Of a stretch of DNA of 64,000 bases, positions 1 through 10,152 are shown piece by piece; the first letter of the stretch is position 1, and every line of letters begins with the position of its first letter. The stretch lies in NCBI GenBank assembly GCA_029339505.1, contig JAQISU010000180.1:988501-1052500 (forward strand), in the 5' to 3' direction. Under the pieces are notes generated by a model, which did no database searches, was not told the origin of the DNA, and saw only the letters and a program-made list of their open reading frames with translations. The stretch comes from Unio delphinus (Eukaryota > Mollusca > Bivalvia > Unionida > Unionidae). Position numbers and translations under genes: made by a program.

Positions 1-1800
1 TGATTCTGGGTCAGTTTGAAGGCATCAGTGTCAGATTTCATCATTTAGTCTAGCATTTGATTGTGTTTAGATTCTGGATCAGTTTGAAGGATACAGTGTC
101 AGATATCATCTTTTAGTGTAGGCATTTGATTGTGTTTGATTCTGGATCAGTTTGAGTGAGACAGTGTCAGATTTCATCATTTAGTATAGGCATTTGATTG
201 TGTTTGATTCTGGATCAGTTTGAAGGCATCAGTGTCACATTTCATCATTTAGTCTAGCATTTGATTGTGTTTGATTCTGGATCAGTTTGAAGGATACATT
301 GTCAGATTTCATCTTTTAGTCTAGGCATTTGATTAGTTTGATTCTGGATCTGTTTGAAGGACACAGTGCCAGGTTTCAACATTTTGTCTAGGCATTTGAT
401 TGTGTTTGATTCTGGATAAGTTTGAAGGAGACAGTGTCAGATTTCATCATTTAGTCTAGGCATTTGATTGTGTTTGATTCTGGATCAGCTTGAAAAACAC
501 TGTCAGATTTCATCTTTTAGTCTAGGCATTTGATTAGTTTGATTCTGGATCAGTTTGAAGGACACAGTACCAGGTTTCAACATTTTGTTTAGGCATTTGA
601 TTGTGTTTGATTCTGGATCAGTTTGAAGGACAAAGTGTCAGATTTCATCATTTAGTCTAGGCATTTGATTGTGTTTGATTCTGGATCAGCTTGAAAAACA
701 CAGTGTCAGATTTCATCTTTTAGTCTAGGCATTTGATTAGTTTGATTCTGGATCAGTTTGAAGGACACAGTGGCAGATTTCATCATTTAGTCTAGGCATT
801 TGATTGTGTTTGATTCTGGATCAGCTTGAAAAACACAGTGTCAGATTTCATCTTTTAGTCAAGGCATTTGATTAGTTTGATTCTGGATCAGTTTGAAGGA
901 CACAGTGCCAGGTTTCAACATTTTGTCTAGGCATTTGATTGTGTTTGATTCTGGATCATTTTAAAGGACACAGTGTCAGATTTCATCATTTAGTCTAGGC
1001 ATTTGTTTGTGTTTGATTCTGGATCAGCTTGAAAACCACAGTGTCAGATTTCATCTTTTAGTCTAGGCATTTGATTAGTTTGATTCTTGATCATTTTGAA
1101 GGACACAGTGCCAGATTTCATCATTTAGTCTAGCGTTTGATTGTGTTTGATTCTGGATCAGTTTGAAAGCATCAGTGTCAGATTTCATCATTTAGTCGAG
1201 CATTTGATTGTGTTTGATTCTGGATCAGTTTGAGTGAGACAGTGTCAGATTTCATCATTTAGTCTAGGCATTTGTTTGTGTTTGATTCTGGATCAGTTTT
1301 AAGAATACACTGTCAGATTTCATCATTGTTTGATTCTGGATCAGTTTGAAGGACATAGTGTCAAATCATTTAATCAAGGTATTTGAGTGTGTTCGATTCT
1401 GGATCAGTTTCATGGACACAGTGCCAGATTTCATCTTTTAGTGTTTGAATCTGGATCGATTGCAGTGAAGGGCACAGTGCCAGATTTCATCATTTAGTGT
1501 AGCATTTGATTGTGTTTGATTCTGGATCAGTTTGAAGGACACAGTGCCAGATTTCATCATTTAGTGTAGCATTTGATTGTGTTTGATTCTGGATCAGTTT
1601 GAGGGATACAGTGTCAGATTTCATCGTTTAGTCTAGCATTTGATTGTGTTTGATTCTGGGTCAGTTTGAAGGATACAGTGTCAGATTTCATCATTTAGTG
1701 TAGTATTTGATTGTTTGAAGGACACAGTGTCAGATTTCATCATTTAGTCTAGGCATTTGATTGTGTTTGATTCTGTATCATTGTCAGATTTCATCATTTA
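1..1800. repeat. Satellite array, ~66-bp unit
   Basis: Tandem repeats of about 66 bp, each containing versions of tttgattctggatcagttt, cagatttcatcattta and ggcatttgattgtg, run from the left edge to about 1800. Copies vary by small substitutions and deletions, and higher-order blocks are visible (for example the units with cagcttgaaaaacac). The array starts outside the window. No coding capacity is seen. Confidence 0.95.
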
Positions 1801-4800
1801 GTCTTGGAGTTCAATTCAGGAAGATGCAAGTAAAATTTTTGGTGGCATTCAATAGTGAAAAGTTTCACTGTTGAAGATGGCTATTTCTAATTTAATAAAT
1901 TCAGTTATAATGGATATTAGACACTGCACTAGTAGGTATTGTTCATGCAAGAGATAAGGCATGATTGTGTTAGCATTTTTAAGGTTAGTTGAGATAGAAA
2001 CCATTCATGTTTTAAATCAAGTATAGAGTTTTGTTAAACAAAAGAAAAATGATGAATCTTTAACTTAGAATATAGGACTAAAGGCTGGAATCCTGGACTG
2101 GAAAACTTCTCTTATAAAAGATTTAGACTTTCAGTCCTAATTCAGTTCAATTCAAGATTAAACTTTTAATAATGTGTAGTAAAATGGATATGAGAAAGGT
2201 AGCTAGTTTTAAATTGGTACTGAAGTTATTACTTATGTTATAATAAATTACCTAGAAGTTTTGACTAAATACTCAGTTTTACTCTGAAAACTTTAAATAA
2301 TTCAGGGCTATAACCTGGACACACACTAACAGAAGTTTTGTATATGTAACCCATTTAGGTAATATTTTGCTTTATATCTGGCCAGAGGCCTAGTGGATTT
2401 ATGGTATAGCCCTATATCTGTCAGGGGATGGTTTGTTGTCTATCTGTTTGTCAAGACTTCTATCTATATCTCCAGTGAGTTCAGTTATGACCAAAATTCA
2501 TGAGCATTAATATGGTGTTGTTGCATCTGATTGGCTGAGATTATGAAAACTCTTTAGGCCATGTTCCTGATCAGATATTGTTCAAACTTTGTTATATAAC
2601 CTTTTGCCATATTCATGCAAATTAATGAGGCAGTCTTGCATCTGATTGGCTGAGATTATGAAAACTCTTGAAGCCATATTCCAGATCAGATATTGTTCAA
2701 ATTTTGTTATACAGTCCTGTCCATTAAAGTTGACATCCTCGGGCCAGAGGAAATATTGTCGAGATAGGCGGATGTCGAGATGTGTGTTTGTGGGGGGGGG
2801 AGGGTATCTGAAAAAAGATACAAGTTAAATTCTTCAGTAAGGGGTGACCTGTCATCAGTGAGTAGTATTTACACTTCGGGAAAAAAATGGAAATTTTGAG
2901 TACATGAAGACAAAACCAGAGTGAAATACACATATTACATTTTGGCTACTTTTGTCTAATAAAGTCCATAATAAAATATTGCATCGGTCAAATCCTGATA
3001 TGAAAAACATGACAAGATTCAATGTCGGCATTAGCACATGTTTGTCTAGTTGCTATTTACATGCTTCAAGTACATGTACTTAAATCAGCCTAGATTTTGG
3101 TCAGTCTGTTCCCATCTTATTGAGGCTACCAAGTGGATGGGGCTATTCACTAGGAAATGAAAACCTGTCAACAAGTTTATTTAAACAGTACATGTATTTA
3201 GTTATATAAGTCATTGTGAAAAGTACATCAAAGAGAACAAGATCAACTAATTGTTAAACAAAGTATGGTTCGGAACTGGCAGCTGGTCGACATGAACAAT
3301 TAGACGGGAAAATTATAGTCTGGCAGCAAGATCAAGTAATTGTTGAACAAAGTCTGGTCTGAACTTGCAGCTTGTTGACATAAATGATTAGAAAACAAAG
3401 GATTTGTTCAAGTTGGGACCAAGGGGTTCTGTCAACATTTACGTTTATCTTTTATCTCGACATTGACTTGTAGTAATAATAGACCAAGTGACAGGGAATT
3501 TGCTTTTTTGTTGACATGGGTGGCTTGTAGAGATAAGTGATGTTGATATAAACTGGTTTGACCATATAACCTTTTGTGATAGCCATGCAAATTAATGAGG
3601 TATTCTTGCATCTGGTTGGCTGAGCTTGTGAACACTCTTGAGATCTTATTCTGATCAGACATTGTACATAATCACATATCATCAAGGTATTGAAGTTTGA
3701 CTAGGATGAACATCTATGCATAATAATGTGATCTTGCATCCAATTATTAAATATGTGAATGTGAACACACTAGAGGATGCATTTTAGAATTCAGACTTGT
3801 TATGTAAGAAAGTATCAAGATATCTGATGAATTCGGTTGCAAGGGCAGTCTTAGGTATGGTTAAGATTTCTTTCCATTACAGAGACAAATTTAAAACATA
3901 AAATATTAATTTTGAAACTGCTTGCTGCATAGGTTTCAATAAAAAAAATTAATGTTTTTCATTTTTTTTTTTAAATTAATAATAAATGATTTGTAACTTA
4001 AACTGAAGAAAATATAAAATAGCAATAGGACAAGATGCAGTCTCAGTTGTTAATAGTTTCATAATATAATTTTAATGTAAGACCAGTTTTTTTTAAATAC
4101 TAATGAATTGCTAGTCTTGTGGAAGAAGAGATGTTTGCTCAGGAAAAAAATATATTTTATAATTTACTATATTTACATTGTTTTATGTATGCAAAACAGT
4201 TAAAGCCAATTTAACTAAATCAAGCCATCACTGTGTTCCTCAGATGCACACCATTAATGTGTCTTGTCAGAATTTTCAGCATATTTACTTCTGTGCAATA
4301 AAACGGTTTTGCATCAGTAAGAACATATTTCTTATAAAACCCATACCATAATTGATGCATTTATTTTGCTTAATATTGCTAAATACTGTCCACATTTTAA
4401 ATTGGAATATTTTGAGGTAGGTTTGTTATGTTTGAGTGAATTTGACAATTTTTATTATTGCCATATTAAAGGGCCAGAAATATTGATAATTTATGTTATC
4501 GCATGTATGGTACCTTATTTGATGTTTTCATATTTCATATATTGTGTCATTGTTCACAAGTTTTTTAAAATTAATATTTTGTATTTTTATTGCTTTAAAA
4601 AAACAAACCAGTATGCTCCTCTTATATACTTCAAAAATGTAATTACTAACAGCAAAGACGCACATGAAATAAACAAAAGAGTAGAAAAATGATAATTCTT
4701 GGCTATCATTTGGAATGATTGGTGAAACTTTCATGGATTTTATTGGATATAAGAAGAGAAATTAAGGTAAGAGTGAATGTATATGCCTGATATTTAAAAA

Positions 4801-4998
4801 AAATGTCTAAATAGGTAAAACTATATTGGGCATATGCAGCTAGACACCGCTTAGTGCTACTGGGGTGGAGCAGCAATGTTACTGATAACAGAGCTGAGGC
4901 TGAATTAGTTAATGTATGAATTTGCATCCACAAGTAGATATATCAACTACTGTTGTGAGCCATAGTGACTCACTTGGGCCATTTGATTTATCATTCAG
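1801..4998. other. Host intron upstream of aladin exon, no gene recognised
   Basis: AT-rich intronic sequence. It holds diverged local duplications: a ~110-bp unit around gcatctgattggctgagatt (about 2515-2710, and again at 3575-3670), and a ~75-bp unit starting gatcaactaattgtt/gatcaagtaattgtt (3240-3400). Short open frames here have no recognisable domain. Earlier aladin exons were looked for and not found; they probably lie left of the window. Confidence 0.6.
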
Positions 4999-5123
4999 GC
5001 TTGGGATGTTGCCATGGAGACATGTATTCCACTGCGGAGAGTGGGAGGAGGTGGAGTATCACTACTAAAGTGGTCACCTGATGGATCCAAAGTGTTGGCT
5101 GCAACACCATCCAACATCTTCAG
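4999..5123 (+). CDS. AAAS: Aladin (AAAS) internal exon, WD-repeat segment
   Basis: This 125-bp exon lies between an acceptor (tttatcattcag) and a donor (gtatat) and starts in phase 0. It encodes a WD-repeat segment with [12 protein letters not shown], then a Gly-rich GGGG turn, then [19 protein letters not shown]. This order matches the middle of the aladin beta-propeller. Aladin is a nuclear pore scaffold nucleoporin anchored by NDC1 and needed for selective nuclear import. The exon ends after two bases of an Arg codon, which the next exon (27550) completes with its first G, so the splice phases agree. Identification rests on motif recognition across five consecutive exons. Confidence 0.85.
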
Positions 5124-5884
5124 GTATATATGCAATAACCACTTTTTCTCAATTGAATAAATTCTTCTGCTCTATATGTCTGAGTATGCACACAGTTCAG
5201 TTTTCAAAAGCATTGTTGGACCTTTAGATTCAACATGTACTGTATGTCCATCCTAAATCCATTTTAGCATCATAAGACATACACTATTACAGCAAGAGTC
5301 ATGAAATTTTAACGCCTTATCTTGGTCTTGCATTGATGTTCATACAAGTGAATAAATTTAGTAGACATCTACCTTGTACCTGTCAGTCTTAATGATCAGG
5401 TACCTGTCATTCCTAATGATCAGGTACCTGTCAGTGTTAATAATAAGGTACTTGTCAATCCTAATGATCAAAGGTACATGTCAGTCTTAATGATCAGATA
5501 CCTGCCAGTCTTAATGATCAGGGACCTGTCAGTCCTAATGATCAAAGGTACCTGTCAATCTTAATGATCAGGTACATGTAATCTTAATGATCAGGTGTAC
5601 CTGTCAGTCTTAATGATTAAGTACCTGTCAATCATAATGATCAGGTACCTGTCAGTCTTAGTGATCAGGTACCTGTCAGTCTTAATGTTCAGGTACCTGA
5701 TCAAAGGTAAATTATATTAAGTGGACATGAAACTGAACTGCTTTGTTCGAGGTTAATGATAGCACGAACAGAATTCAAAAGTTTATCTTTTTCAATGGTT
5801 GAAGTGTATAAGTTAGGGTGTATTTGTAAGTCTGACAGATCTTTCTAAAGGGGTTACTTGTCATTAATGAGTCAGAATTGCATT
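5124..5884. other. Aladin intron, left flank of the Polinton
   Basis: Intronic sequence from the splice donor to the left end of the integrated element. It contains a 24-bp minisatellite (5370-5710, listed separately). The five bases before the element, gcatt (5880-5884), are repeated just after its right end (21190-21194) and are read as the target site duplication. Confidence 0.8.
5370..5710. repeat. 24-bp minisatellite
   Basis: About 13 copies of a 24-bp unit of the form aatgatcaggtacctgtcag plus tctt. Copies carry scattered substitutions and small indels (agatacctgcc, agggacctgtc, aaaggtacctg). Each unit combines a BclI-like tgatca and a KpnI-like ggtacc palindrome. Confidence 0.9.
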
Positions 5885-6112
5885 AGCAGCAGAGAGGGTG
5901 AATCCTACAACGTTTTTAGACAAAATTTGATTGAAATCCTAAAACGAGCCGTCTTATAATCTTATTTTAACCAAAAAAAGGCGAACCCTACAACGTTTTC
6001 AGACAAAAAATTGATTGAAATCTCCCTACGAAATCATTTTAACTAAAAAAATGAAAACGATTTTTTAATTAATTTTGGTCGCAACTTGTTGTCATCCACC
6101 CTCTCTGCTGCT
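5885..6112 (+). repeat. Left terminal inverted repeat (228 bp)
   Basis: The reverse complement of 20962-21189; the two arms look identical base for base, including all homopolymer runs. The outer edge reads agcagcagagagggtg and the inner edge ends caccctctctgctgct, so the arm is itself closed by a 16-bp inverted repeat. Inside, a block of about 45 bp around cctacaacgtttt occurs twice in direct orientation (about 5897-5940 and 5980-6023), and a copy of aaaacgatttttt lies at 6054-6066. TIRs of protein-primed elements hold the replication start points and integrase binding sites; that function is inferred. Confidence 0.95.
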
Positions 6113-6169
6113 TAGTGATTTCATCACTGGGTTAACAAAAAATAATAAATGATTTGATCGAGTCTTTAG

Positions 6170-6194
6170 GATGAAAATCATTTATGATTTCACA
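6170..6194 (+). promoter_or_regulatory. 25-bp motif shared with the capsid gene leader
   Basis: gatgaaaatcatttatgatt followed by tcac overlaps the stop of the penton-like gene. The same motif (one or two mismatches, cgtttatg for catttatg) lies on the opposite strand at about 11582-11606, upstream of the major capsid gene. Related short forms (aaacgattt) occur before the pVI-like and fibre genes. A regulatory role is inferred from recurrence. Confidence 0.4.
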
Positions 6195-7576
6195 AACAGA
6201 CTAATCGCTAACACCTCTTCTTGTAAATCAATCAGATTATTTGACTGGTCGGTGAGTTTGAAATTAATTCTGGTTAATGAATTATTATGGCATCGCATAT
6301 AGACAGGATTAATTGGGTTTTCAATAATTAGGAATCCTGGAGGAGCTGTTGGTGCAAATGAATAAAGAATATATCCCTGCTGAGCTTGATTTGATTGCTC
6401 TAGATTAATCTGATAGCTTCCTTCAATAACATCACACACTAAATTGAGCGCAATCACCGATGAAATATTCACATTGAACGGAGCGATATGCCTACCGCCA
6501 CCATCTGGGTCATTATTATGTTTGAGGATTTTTATTTCCGGTGATGCTGTTTTTTTCCACGTATCATGAATTATTTTGAAACCAACATCGATGGCATCAT
6601 TGAGAAGTTTTTTTAGTTCTGGTACGTTATATCCTGGTAGTTTGAATGTTGGAATATCTTCAACGCGGATATTATAGTTTGATGCAAATCTTGTTCTCGA
6701 TATGGGGTTTTTATCATCGAGTATAAATCGAATAATTTGTGAATTAAATTTTTCCATATCGTCGATAATTTTGTTACATGTTTCTACGACGCTGATAAAT
6801 TCATCTCGGGTGAGAGAGCCGGATTTAAGGGGTATTAACAACAGTGATAAATCGTTGTTTATTGCATAAATCATACCAGTGATTTTAGGTTTGTTAACAA
6901 AATAATCCCCCTCTATTTTCTCCCCTGGCTTCTCTCTTCCAGTTGGTTGGTATATTAAATCAAAAAAATCTGTAATGAATTGGTAATCTCTATAACTACT
7001 CCCTATTGGATCATGATTTTTTATCACGTCGGTGACATAATCATTTTTTTGTGGTTCTGGTAAATCAACGGTTTTTCCCCCTGGTGGTTTTTCAGGCCAT
7101 CCTAGTACGGTTCTTATTGAGCTTTGATAGATATCTACTACGTATCCTTCTGTGCTTATCTCAATTGCGGATGATAGCGTCGGTTCATGAACTGTTATAG
7201 CGATTTTTGACTCTACTCCAGTAATCGATTTTATTCTACGCGCGAATTCATTATTGATTTGTTCTATTTGGTATGACCCTGTTGGTATCGAAACAACTTT
7301 CCAGTCTGGGGTTCCGTCGGGTTTATTCTTATTCGCAAACACTAAAGAATTATTGGGTTGTTGACCACCAAATGATTTTGATCTGATATTAGGCCAACTG
7401 TGATACACTCGTAGTTTTGCAAGCGCTATCTCCTTCACTGGGACCGGAGAGGGGAAATTCACACTGAATTCTGGATTCGTTGATGTTATTGATATCATGC
7501 TTGTTTGTACTGGGTTCGTGTTCTCCACTATTCGTTGAAGTAATTCCTGCGGTGTCGTCATTGTTATTATACTCAT
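6182..7576 (-). CDS. Minor capsid (penton-like) protein candidate
   Basis: 464 aa, ATG start, intact. The N-terminal part has a segment NPEFSVNFPSPVPV followed by VSIPTGSYQIEQINNEF. The C-terminal part ends with GFLIIENPINPVYM and INFKLTDQSNNLIDLQEEV. This architecture (IPTGxYxIExIN near the front, a DQxxxLxDLxxE strand near the end) is what I associate with the conserved second structural protein of Polinton-like elements, thought to be the single-jelly-roll penton or another minor capsid component. There is no signal peptide or membrane segment. It is the last gene of the left late block; its start lies in a ~151-bp tandem duplication (see 7460-7790). The role is inferred from position and weak family resemblance; a spike protein is the alternative. 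Confidence 0.5.
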   Translation of the reverse strand: MSIITMTTPQELLQRIVENTNPVQTSMISITSTNPEFSVNFPSPVPVKEIALAKLRVYHSWPNIRSKSFGGQQPNNSLVFANKNKPDGTPDWKVVSIPTGSYQIEQINNEFARRIKSITGVESKIAITVHEPTLSSAIEISTEGYVVDIYQSSIRTVLGWPEKPPGGKTVDLPEPQKNDYVTDVIKNHDPIGSSYRDYQFITDFFDLIYQPTGREKPGEKIEGDYFVNKPKITGMIYAINNDLSLLLIPLKSGSLTRDEFISVVETCNKIIDDMEKFNSQIIRFILDDKNPISRTRFASNYNIRVEDIPTFKLPGYNVPELKKLLNDAIDVGFKIIHDTWKKTASPEIKILKHNNDPDGGGRHIAPFNVNISSVIALNLVCDVIEGSYQINLEQSNQAQQGYILYSFAPTAPPGFLIIENPINPVYMRCHNNSLTRINFKLTDQSNNLIDLQEEVLAISLFVKS

Positions 7577-7790
7577 GTTGTATTTCTAATTTTGATATCG
7601 AGGAATCATAAATACTGACCATCACTGAGAACTCACAATCTGGTAATGTTGATATTATTGAGATCATTTTGTTTTTTGGGTTCGTGTTTTCTGATTCCAT
7701 CGGTGTTGTCATTGTTATTATATTCATGTTGTCGCTCTAATTTCGATATCGCGGAATCAAAAATACTGACCATCGCTGAGAATTCACTAT
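7460..7790. repeat. ~151-bp imperfect tandem duplication at a gene junction
   Basis: Two copies, about 7460-7632 and 7633-7790, share ttcgtgtt, gtgtcgtcattgttattat, the start codon complement cat (7574-7576 and 7725-7727, 151 bp apart) and tactgaccatc-ctgagaa. Each copy spans the end of the membrane-protein gene and the start of the penton-like gene. The duplication leaves a hybrid frame (complement of 7389-7727) that starts like the penton-like gene and continues like the C-terminus of the membrane protein. That frame is probably a by-product and not a gene. Confidence 0.8.
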
Positions 7791-8178
7791 CTGATATAAT
7801 CGTATTATCGAGTGACGACGATATCATCAGGGATAATTGCGAGTATGCGGTTGATGCAATATGAAATTGAAGTAAGTAATTCTGCAGTTTACTCTGGCTG
7901 CATGATGATATCTTTTTTGCTATCCCGGTTGATATACCCCCGATTGTAGCCACCGCAGAAATGCAAATTGGAACTACGACCGGGGCAATCATTGTAACAG
8001 ATGCTAGTATTATTCCGGCGCCAGTGAGAACGCTTGACACCGAGTATATAATAACATCAATTGCGGTGATTCTTCGTCGGTATTTTTTTATTTTTATTTG
8101 ATACTCCTCAGTGAGGGTTTTGAGTCTATTCTGAAATTCTCTGACCTGATCATAGCGACATTGAGTTGATGAAATCAT
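7633..8178 (-). CDS. Small membrane protein with paired hydrophobic helices
   Basis: 181 aa, ATG start. Residues 1-40 form a charged, coiled-coil-like region (REFQNRLKTLTEEYQIKIKK). Residues about 43-92 contain two hydrophobic stretches separated by Pro/Ile (VIIYSVSSVLTGAGIILASV and APVVVPICISAVATIGGI). The rest is polar, ending in an Asn-rich tail. The C-terminal 50 codons lie within the tandem duplication and may have been altered by it. No known family recognised. Its position among virion genes suggests a membrane-active virion or lysis-type protein, but this is a guess. An imperfect copy of the element's palindrome lies 11 bases upstream of the ATG. Confidence 0.6.
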   Translation of the reverse strand: MISSTQCRYDQVREFQNRLKTLTEEYQIKIKKYRRRITAIDVIIYSVSSVLTGAGIILASVTMIAPVVVPICISAVATIGGISTGIAKKISSCSQSKLQNYLLQFHIASTAYSQLSLMISSSLDNTIISDSEFSAMVSIFDSAISKLERQHEYNNNDNTDGIRKHEPKKQNDLNNINITRL

Positions 8179-8229
8179 TTTTATTTTAAAAACACTAGCG
8201 TTTTCAATTGTGAAATCCTTTCAATTTAG

Positions 8230-9174
8230 TTATTTACTTAAATCCGCTACGAATTCCAGATACCATGTTACTGATGCCTTAGCCAAACTTTTATCATCGG
8301 CTTTTATCGTTAACCGTTCAGTTTTATCCTTGTCGATGATCGTTGAAATCGTATTGTTGACCCCGGATGAACTCGACGATGATATATTAAATTGAATTGG
8401 TGCTACCAGCGTTAATCGATAAATACCCTTGATAGTAGCTGTGATATCTAATTTGTTGTTTGCAGGTGTCCACTCAAATGATCCGTGTTGGATTGTATAT
8501 ACCACGTTGTTGGTTTTCTCATGAGGAATTTTTGTTTTTTCAATGATTGTTATCATCCTCGAAAAATCACCTTTGACGGCTTCGATGAAAGTTTTCGTCT
8601 CATCGATGGATTTTTTAATATCAGGGAGTTTTATTTCAATTTTATCCAACTGGGTTCCAATAAATTTATCAATGATATTTCTACGAAAAACTGAAAACTG
8701 TTTTCCGTTTTCTTCAATTCTAGATTCAAGTGTTGTTAGTACAAACACAGAATTGTTTAACTCATCGTTGAGAGTTTTTAATCGATCTGTAATCGTCGAA
8801 ACGAGTACACCCGGTTTTAGTTTACCCTGATCGGAAAATAACGCGATAGTATCCTCGATTGCGTTTTGTTGTTTAACCAAAATATCATCCAGAGAAATAG
8901 TACTGGTTTTCAATTTACCCTGATCCGAAAATAACGCAACGGTGTTCTCGATTGCGTTTTGTTGTTTAACTAAAATATCATCCAGAGAAATATTACTAGA
9001 TTTCAATTTACCCTGTTTGTCCTGAAATACAACTATTTCATTGGGTTCAACACTTTCTAAATTCAACGTCTCAGCTATTTCATCTTTAATTTTTTTTGTT
9101 ATATCCTTGATAGAATCAGGGGTTGCAGTGCCATCGGGTTTGGGTTTCAAAGATCTCCCCCAAATATCAATCAT
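8230..9174 (-). CDS. Fibre-like coiled-coil protein with internal repeats
   Basis: 314 aa, ATG start, intact. Residues about 60-125 carry a 31-residue repeat (LDDILVKQQNAIENT, LFSDQGKLK) present twice plus a partial copy, encoded by near-identical 93-bp DNA repeats (about 8825-9015). Residues about 125-215 are heptad-rich (LKTLNDELNNSVFVLTTLES). The C-terminal ~90 residues are rich in beta-branched residues with a Ser run (ISSSSSSGVNN) and look like a compact beta-sandwich head. A shaft of repeats plus a globular head is the layout of viral fibres and spikes, so a receptor-binding fibre is a reasonable inference. There is no sequence match I can name. Start codon follows a leader with aaacgatttt in the gene's sense. 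Confidence 0.6.
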   Translation of the reverse strand: MIDIWGRSLKPKPDGTATPDSIKDITKKIKDEIAETLNLESVEPNEIVVFQDKQGKLKSSNISLDDILVKQQNAIENTVALFSDQGKLKTSTISLDDILVKQQNAIEDTIALFSDQGKLKPGVLVSTITDRLKTLNDELNNSVFVLTTLESRIEENGKQFSVFRRNIIDKFIGTQLDKIEIKLPDIKKSIDETKTFIEAVKGDFSRMITIIEKTKIPHEKTNNVVYTIQHGSFEWTPANNKLDITATIKGIYRLTLVAPIQFNISSSSSSGVNNTISTIIDKDKTERLTIKADDKSLAKASVTWYLEFVADLSK

Positions 9175-9198
9175 GTTATTGTAAAACTCTTTCTCTCT

Positions 9199-9612
9199 CT
9201 AAAATCGTTTCGATTTCCAGCGATTGCTGGTGTAGTCATTTACGACAATATGAGGTGGTTTTCTAGATGCTGAAATAGCGTCAAGGACATTTAATACTTC
9301 ACTGCCACATATTGGTGGGTCAATCATCGTTTGTGTTGGTAGCGTAGAATACCAAGTCTTCATTGGAAGGGTTTTTATATACCGCATAAACTCTTTTGGT
9401 GGGGCTAATCCATATGAATCGAAATAAACAATCCCACGTGGATCAATAGCGTATGCAACCCAGTGAGTTCCAGGTCCGGTGCTGTTATCGAGATTAATAA
9501 TACCTGTTTCAGTTTTGTTTGGTTGATGTAGTAATTGATCTTTCATAAAAACACCTCTGAAATTTTTAATCACTAGTTTTTTAGCCGCATCCATTAAATC
9601 AAAATTGGACAT
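9199..9612 (-). CDS. Adenain-like cysteine protease (maturation protease)
   Basis: 137 aa from the ATG at 9612. The open frame continues upstream to a GTG at 9678, but that part overlaps the preceding gene, and MSNFDLMDAAKKL is the natural start. Catalytic triad in family order: His50 in GPGTHWVAYA, Asp65 (VYFDSYG) and Cys102 in PPICGSEVL, with a Gln about eight residues before the Cys as candidate oxyanion residue. Family C5-type proteases mature capsid precursors after assembly. The protein is shorter than adenoviral proteases (about 200 aa), mainly at the C-terminus, as in other Polintons. It follows the pVI-like gene by 20 bases. Confidence 0.85.
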   Translation of the reverse strand: MSNFDLMDAAKKLVIKNFRGVFMKDQLLHQPNKTETGIINLDNSTGPGTHWVAYAIDPRGIVYFDSYGLAPPKEFMRYIKTLPMKTWYSTLPTQTMIDPPICGSEVLNVLDAISASRKPPHIVVNDYTSNRWKSKRF

Positions 9613-9632
9613 GGGAATCTTCGATTCCTGAA

Positions 9633-10112
9633 TTAATAAATCGTTCCTGGTAGTCTTAGACCCTTTCCGCTGTACCACGAATACGGGGTTCCTGGTAGTC
9701 TTAGACCCAATCCGTGAACGGATCGTCCCTTTTTCTTATATCCTTTCCCAGTTGCCTTCTTTAGTGCCATTCCTGCTGCAGTACCAAGGGCTCCTAACGC
9801 TGCCGCTTTAGCCACCGCTGGGGCTGCTGCTGCAATCAATGCTGGAATCGCAGCTAACAACGGAAATATACCGCCTGTTTTAATCATATTTTTGATAGCA
9901 GCCGCAGAAAGAGTAATCTGAACACCTTTTTTGGCTGCAAGTGCATCATTGAAATGTTTTATTTGACGAGTTGTCAGCGATAATTTATTTGCACCACCAG
10001 TCATTTGATTAGGTTTCAACGTGATTGTGGTTCCACATTTTTTAGCTGATTCCGATTGCAATTTTTTTAATTGACCGGGAGTTAACGTAACACTAATAAC
10101 ACTATATGACAT
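9633..10112 (-). CDS. pVI/pX-like small basic-hydrophobic virion protein
   Basis: 159 aa, ATG start. N-terminal VTLTPGQLKKLQSESAKK is a helix of the kind seen at the start of small conserved Polinton proteins. A strongly hydrophobic Ala-rich segment (about residues 82-115, FPLLAAIPALIAAAAPAVAK) is followed by a basic stretch (KKATGKGYKKKGR) and a C-terminal duplicated motif GLRLPGT. The layout (amphipathic/hydrophobic plus basic) resembles adenovirus core/membrane-lytic precursors. MTGG at residues 37-40 fits the adenain cleavage consensus (M/I/L)xGG, suggesting processing by the protease encoded next door. The LPGTP motif recurs in the PLA2 protein of the same element. Function inferred. Confidence 0.6.
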   Translation of the reverse strand: MSYSVISVTLTPGQLKKLQSESAKKCGTTITLKPNQMTGGANKLSLTTRQIKHFNDALAAKKGVQITLSAAAIKNMIKTGGIFPLLAAIPALIAAAAPAVAKAAALGALGTAAGMALKKATGKGYKKKGRSVHGLGLRLPGTPYSWYSGKGLRLPGTIY

Positions 10113-10152
10113 TATACATAATAGATTGATTCTAAATCGTTTACAATTTCAA

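Noticed and set aside
5370..5710. CRISPR-like array of 24-bp repeats
   Set aside because: The units are contiguous with no unique spacers, in an animal intron; a minisatellite.
7389..7727. 112-codon frame as a separate gene
   Set aside because: It is a hybrid made by the junction tandem duplication, overlapping the penton-like gene in another frame.
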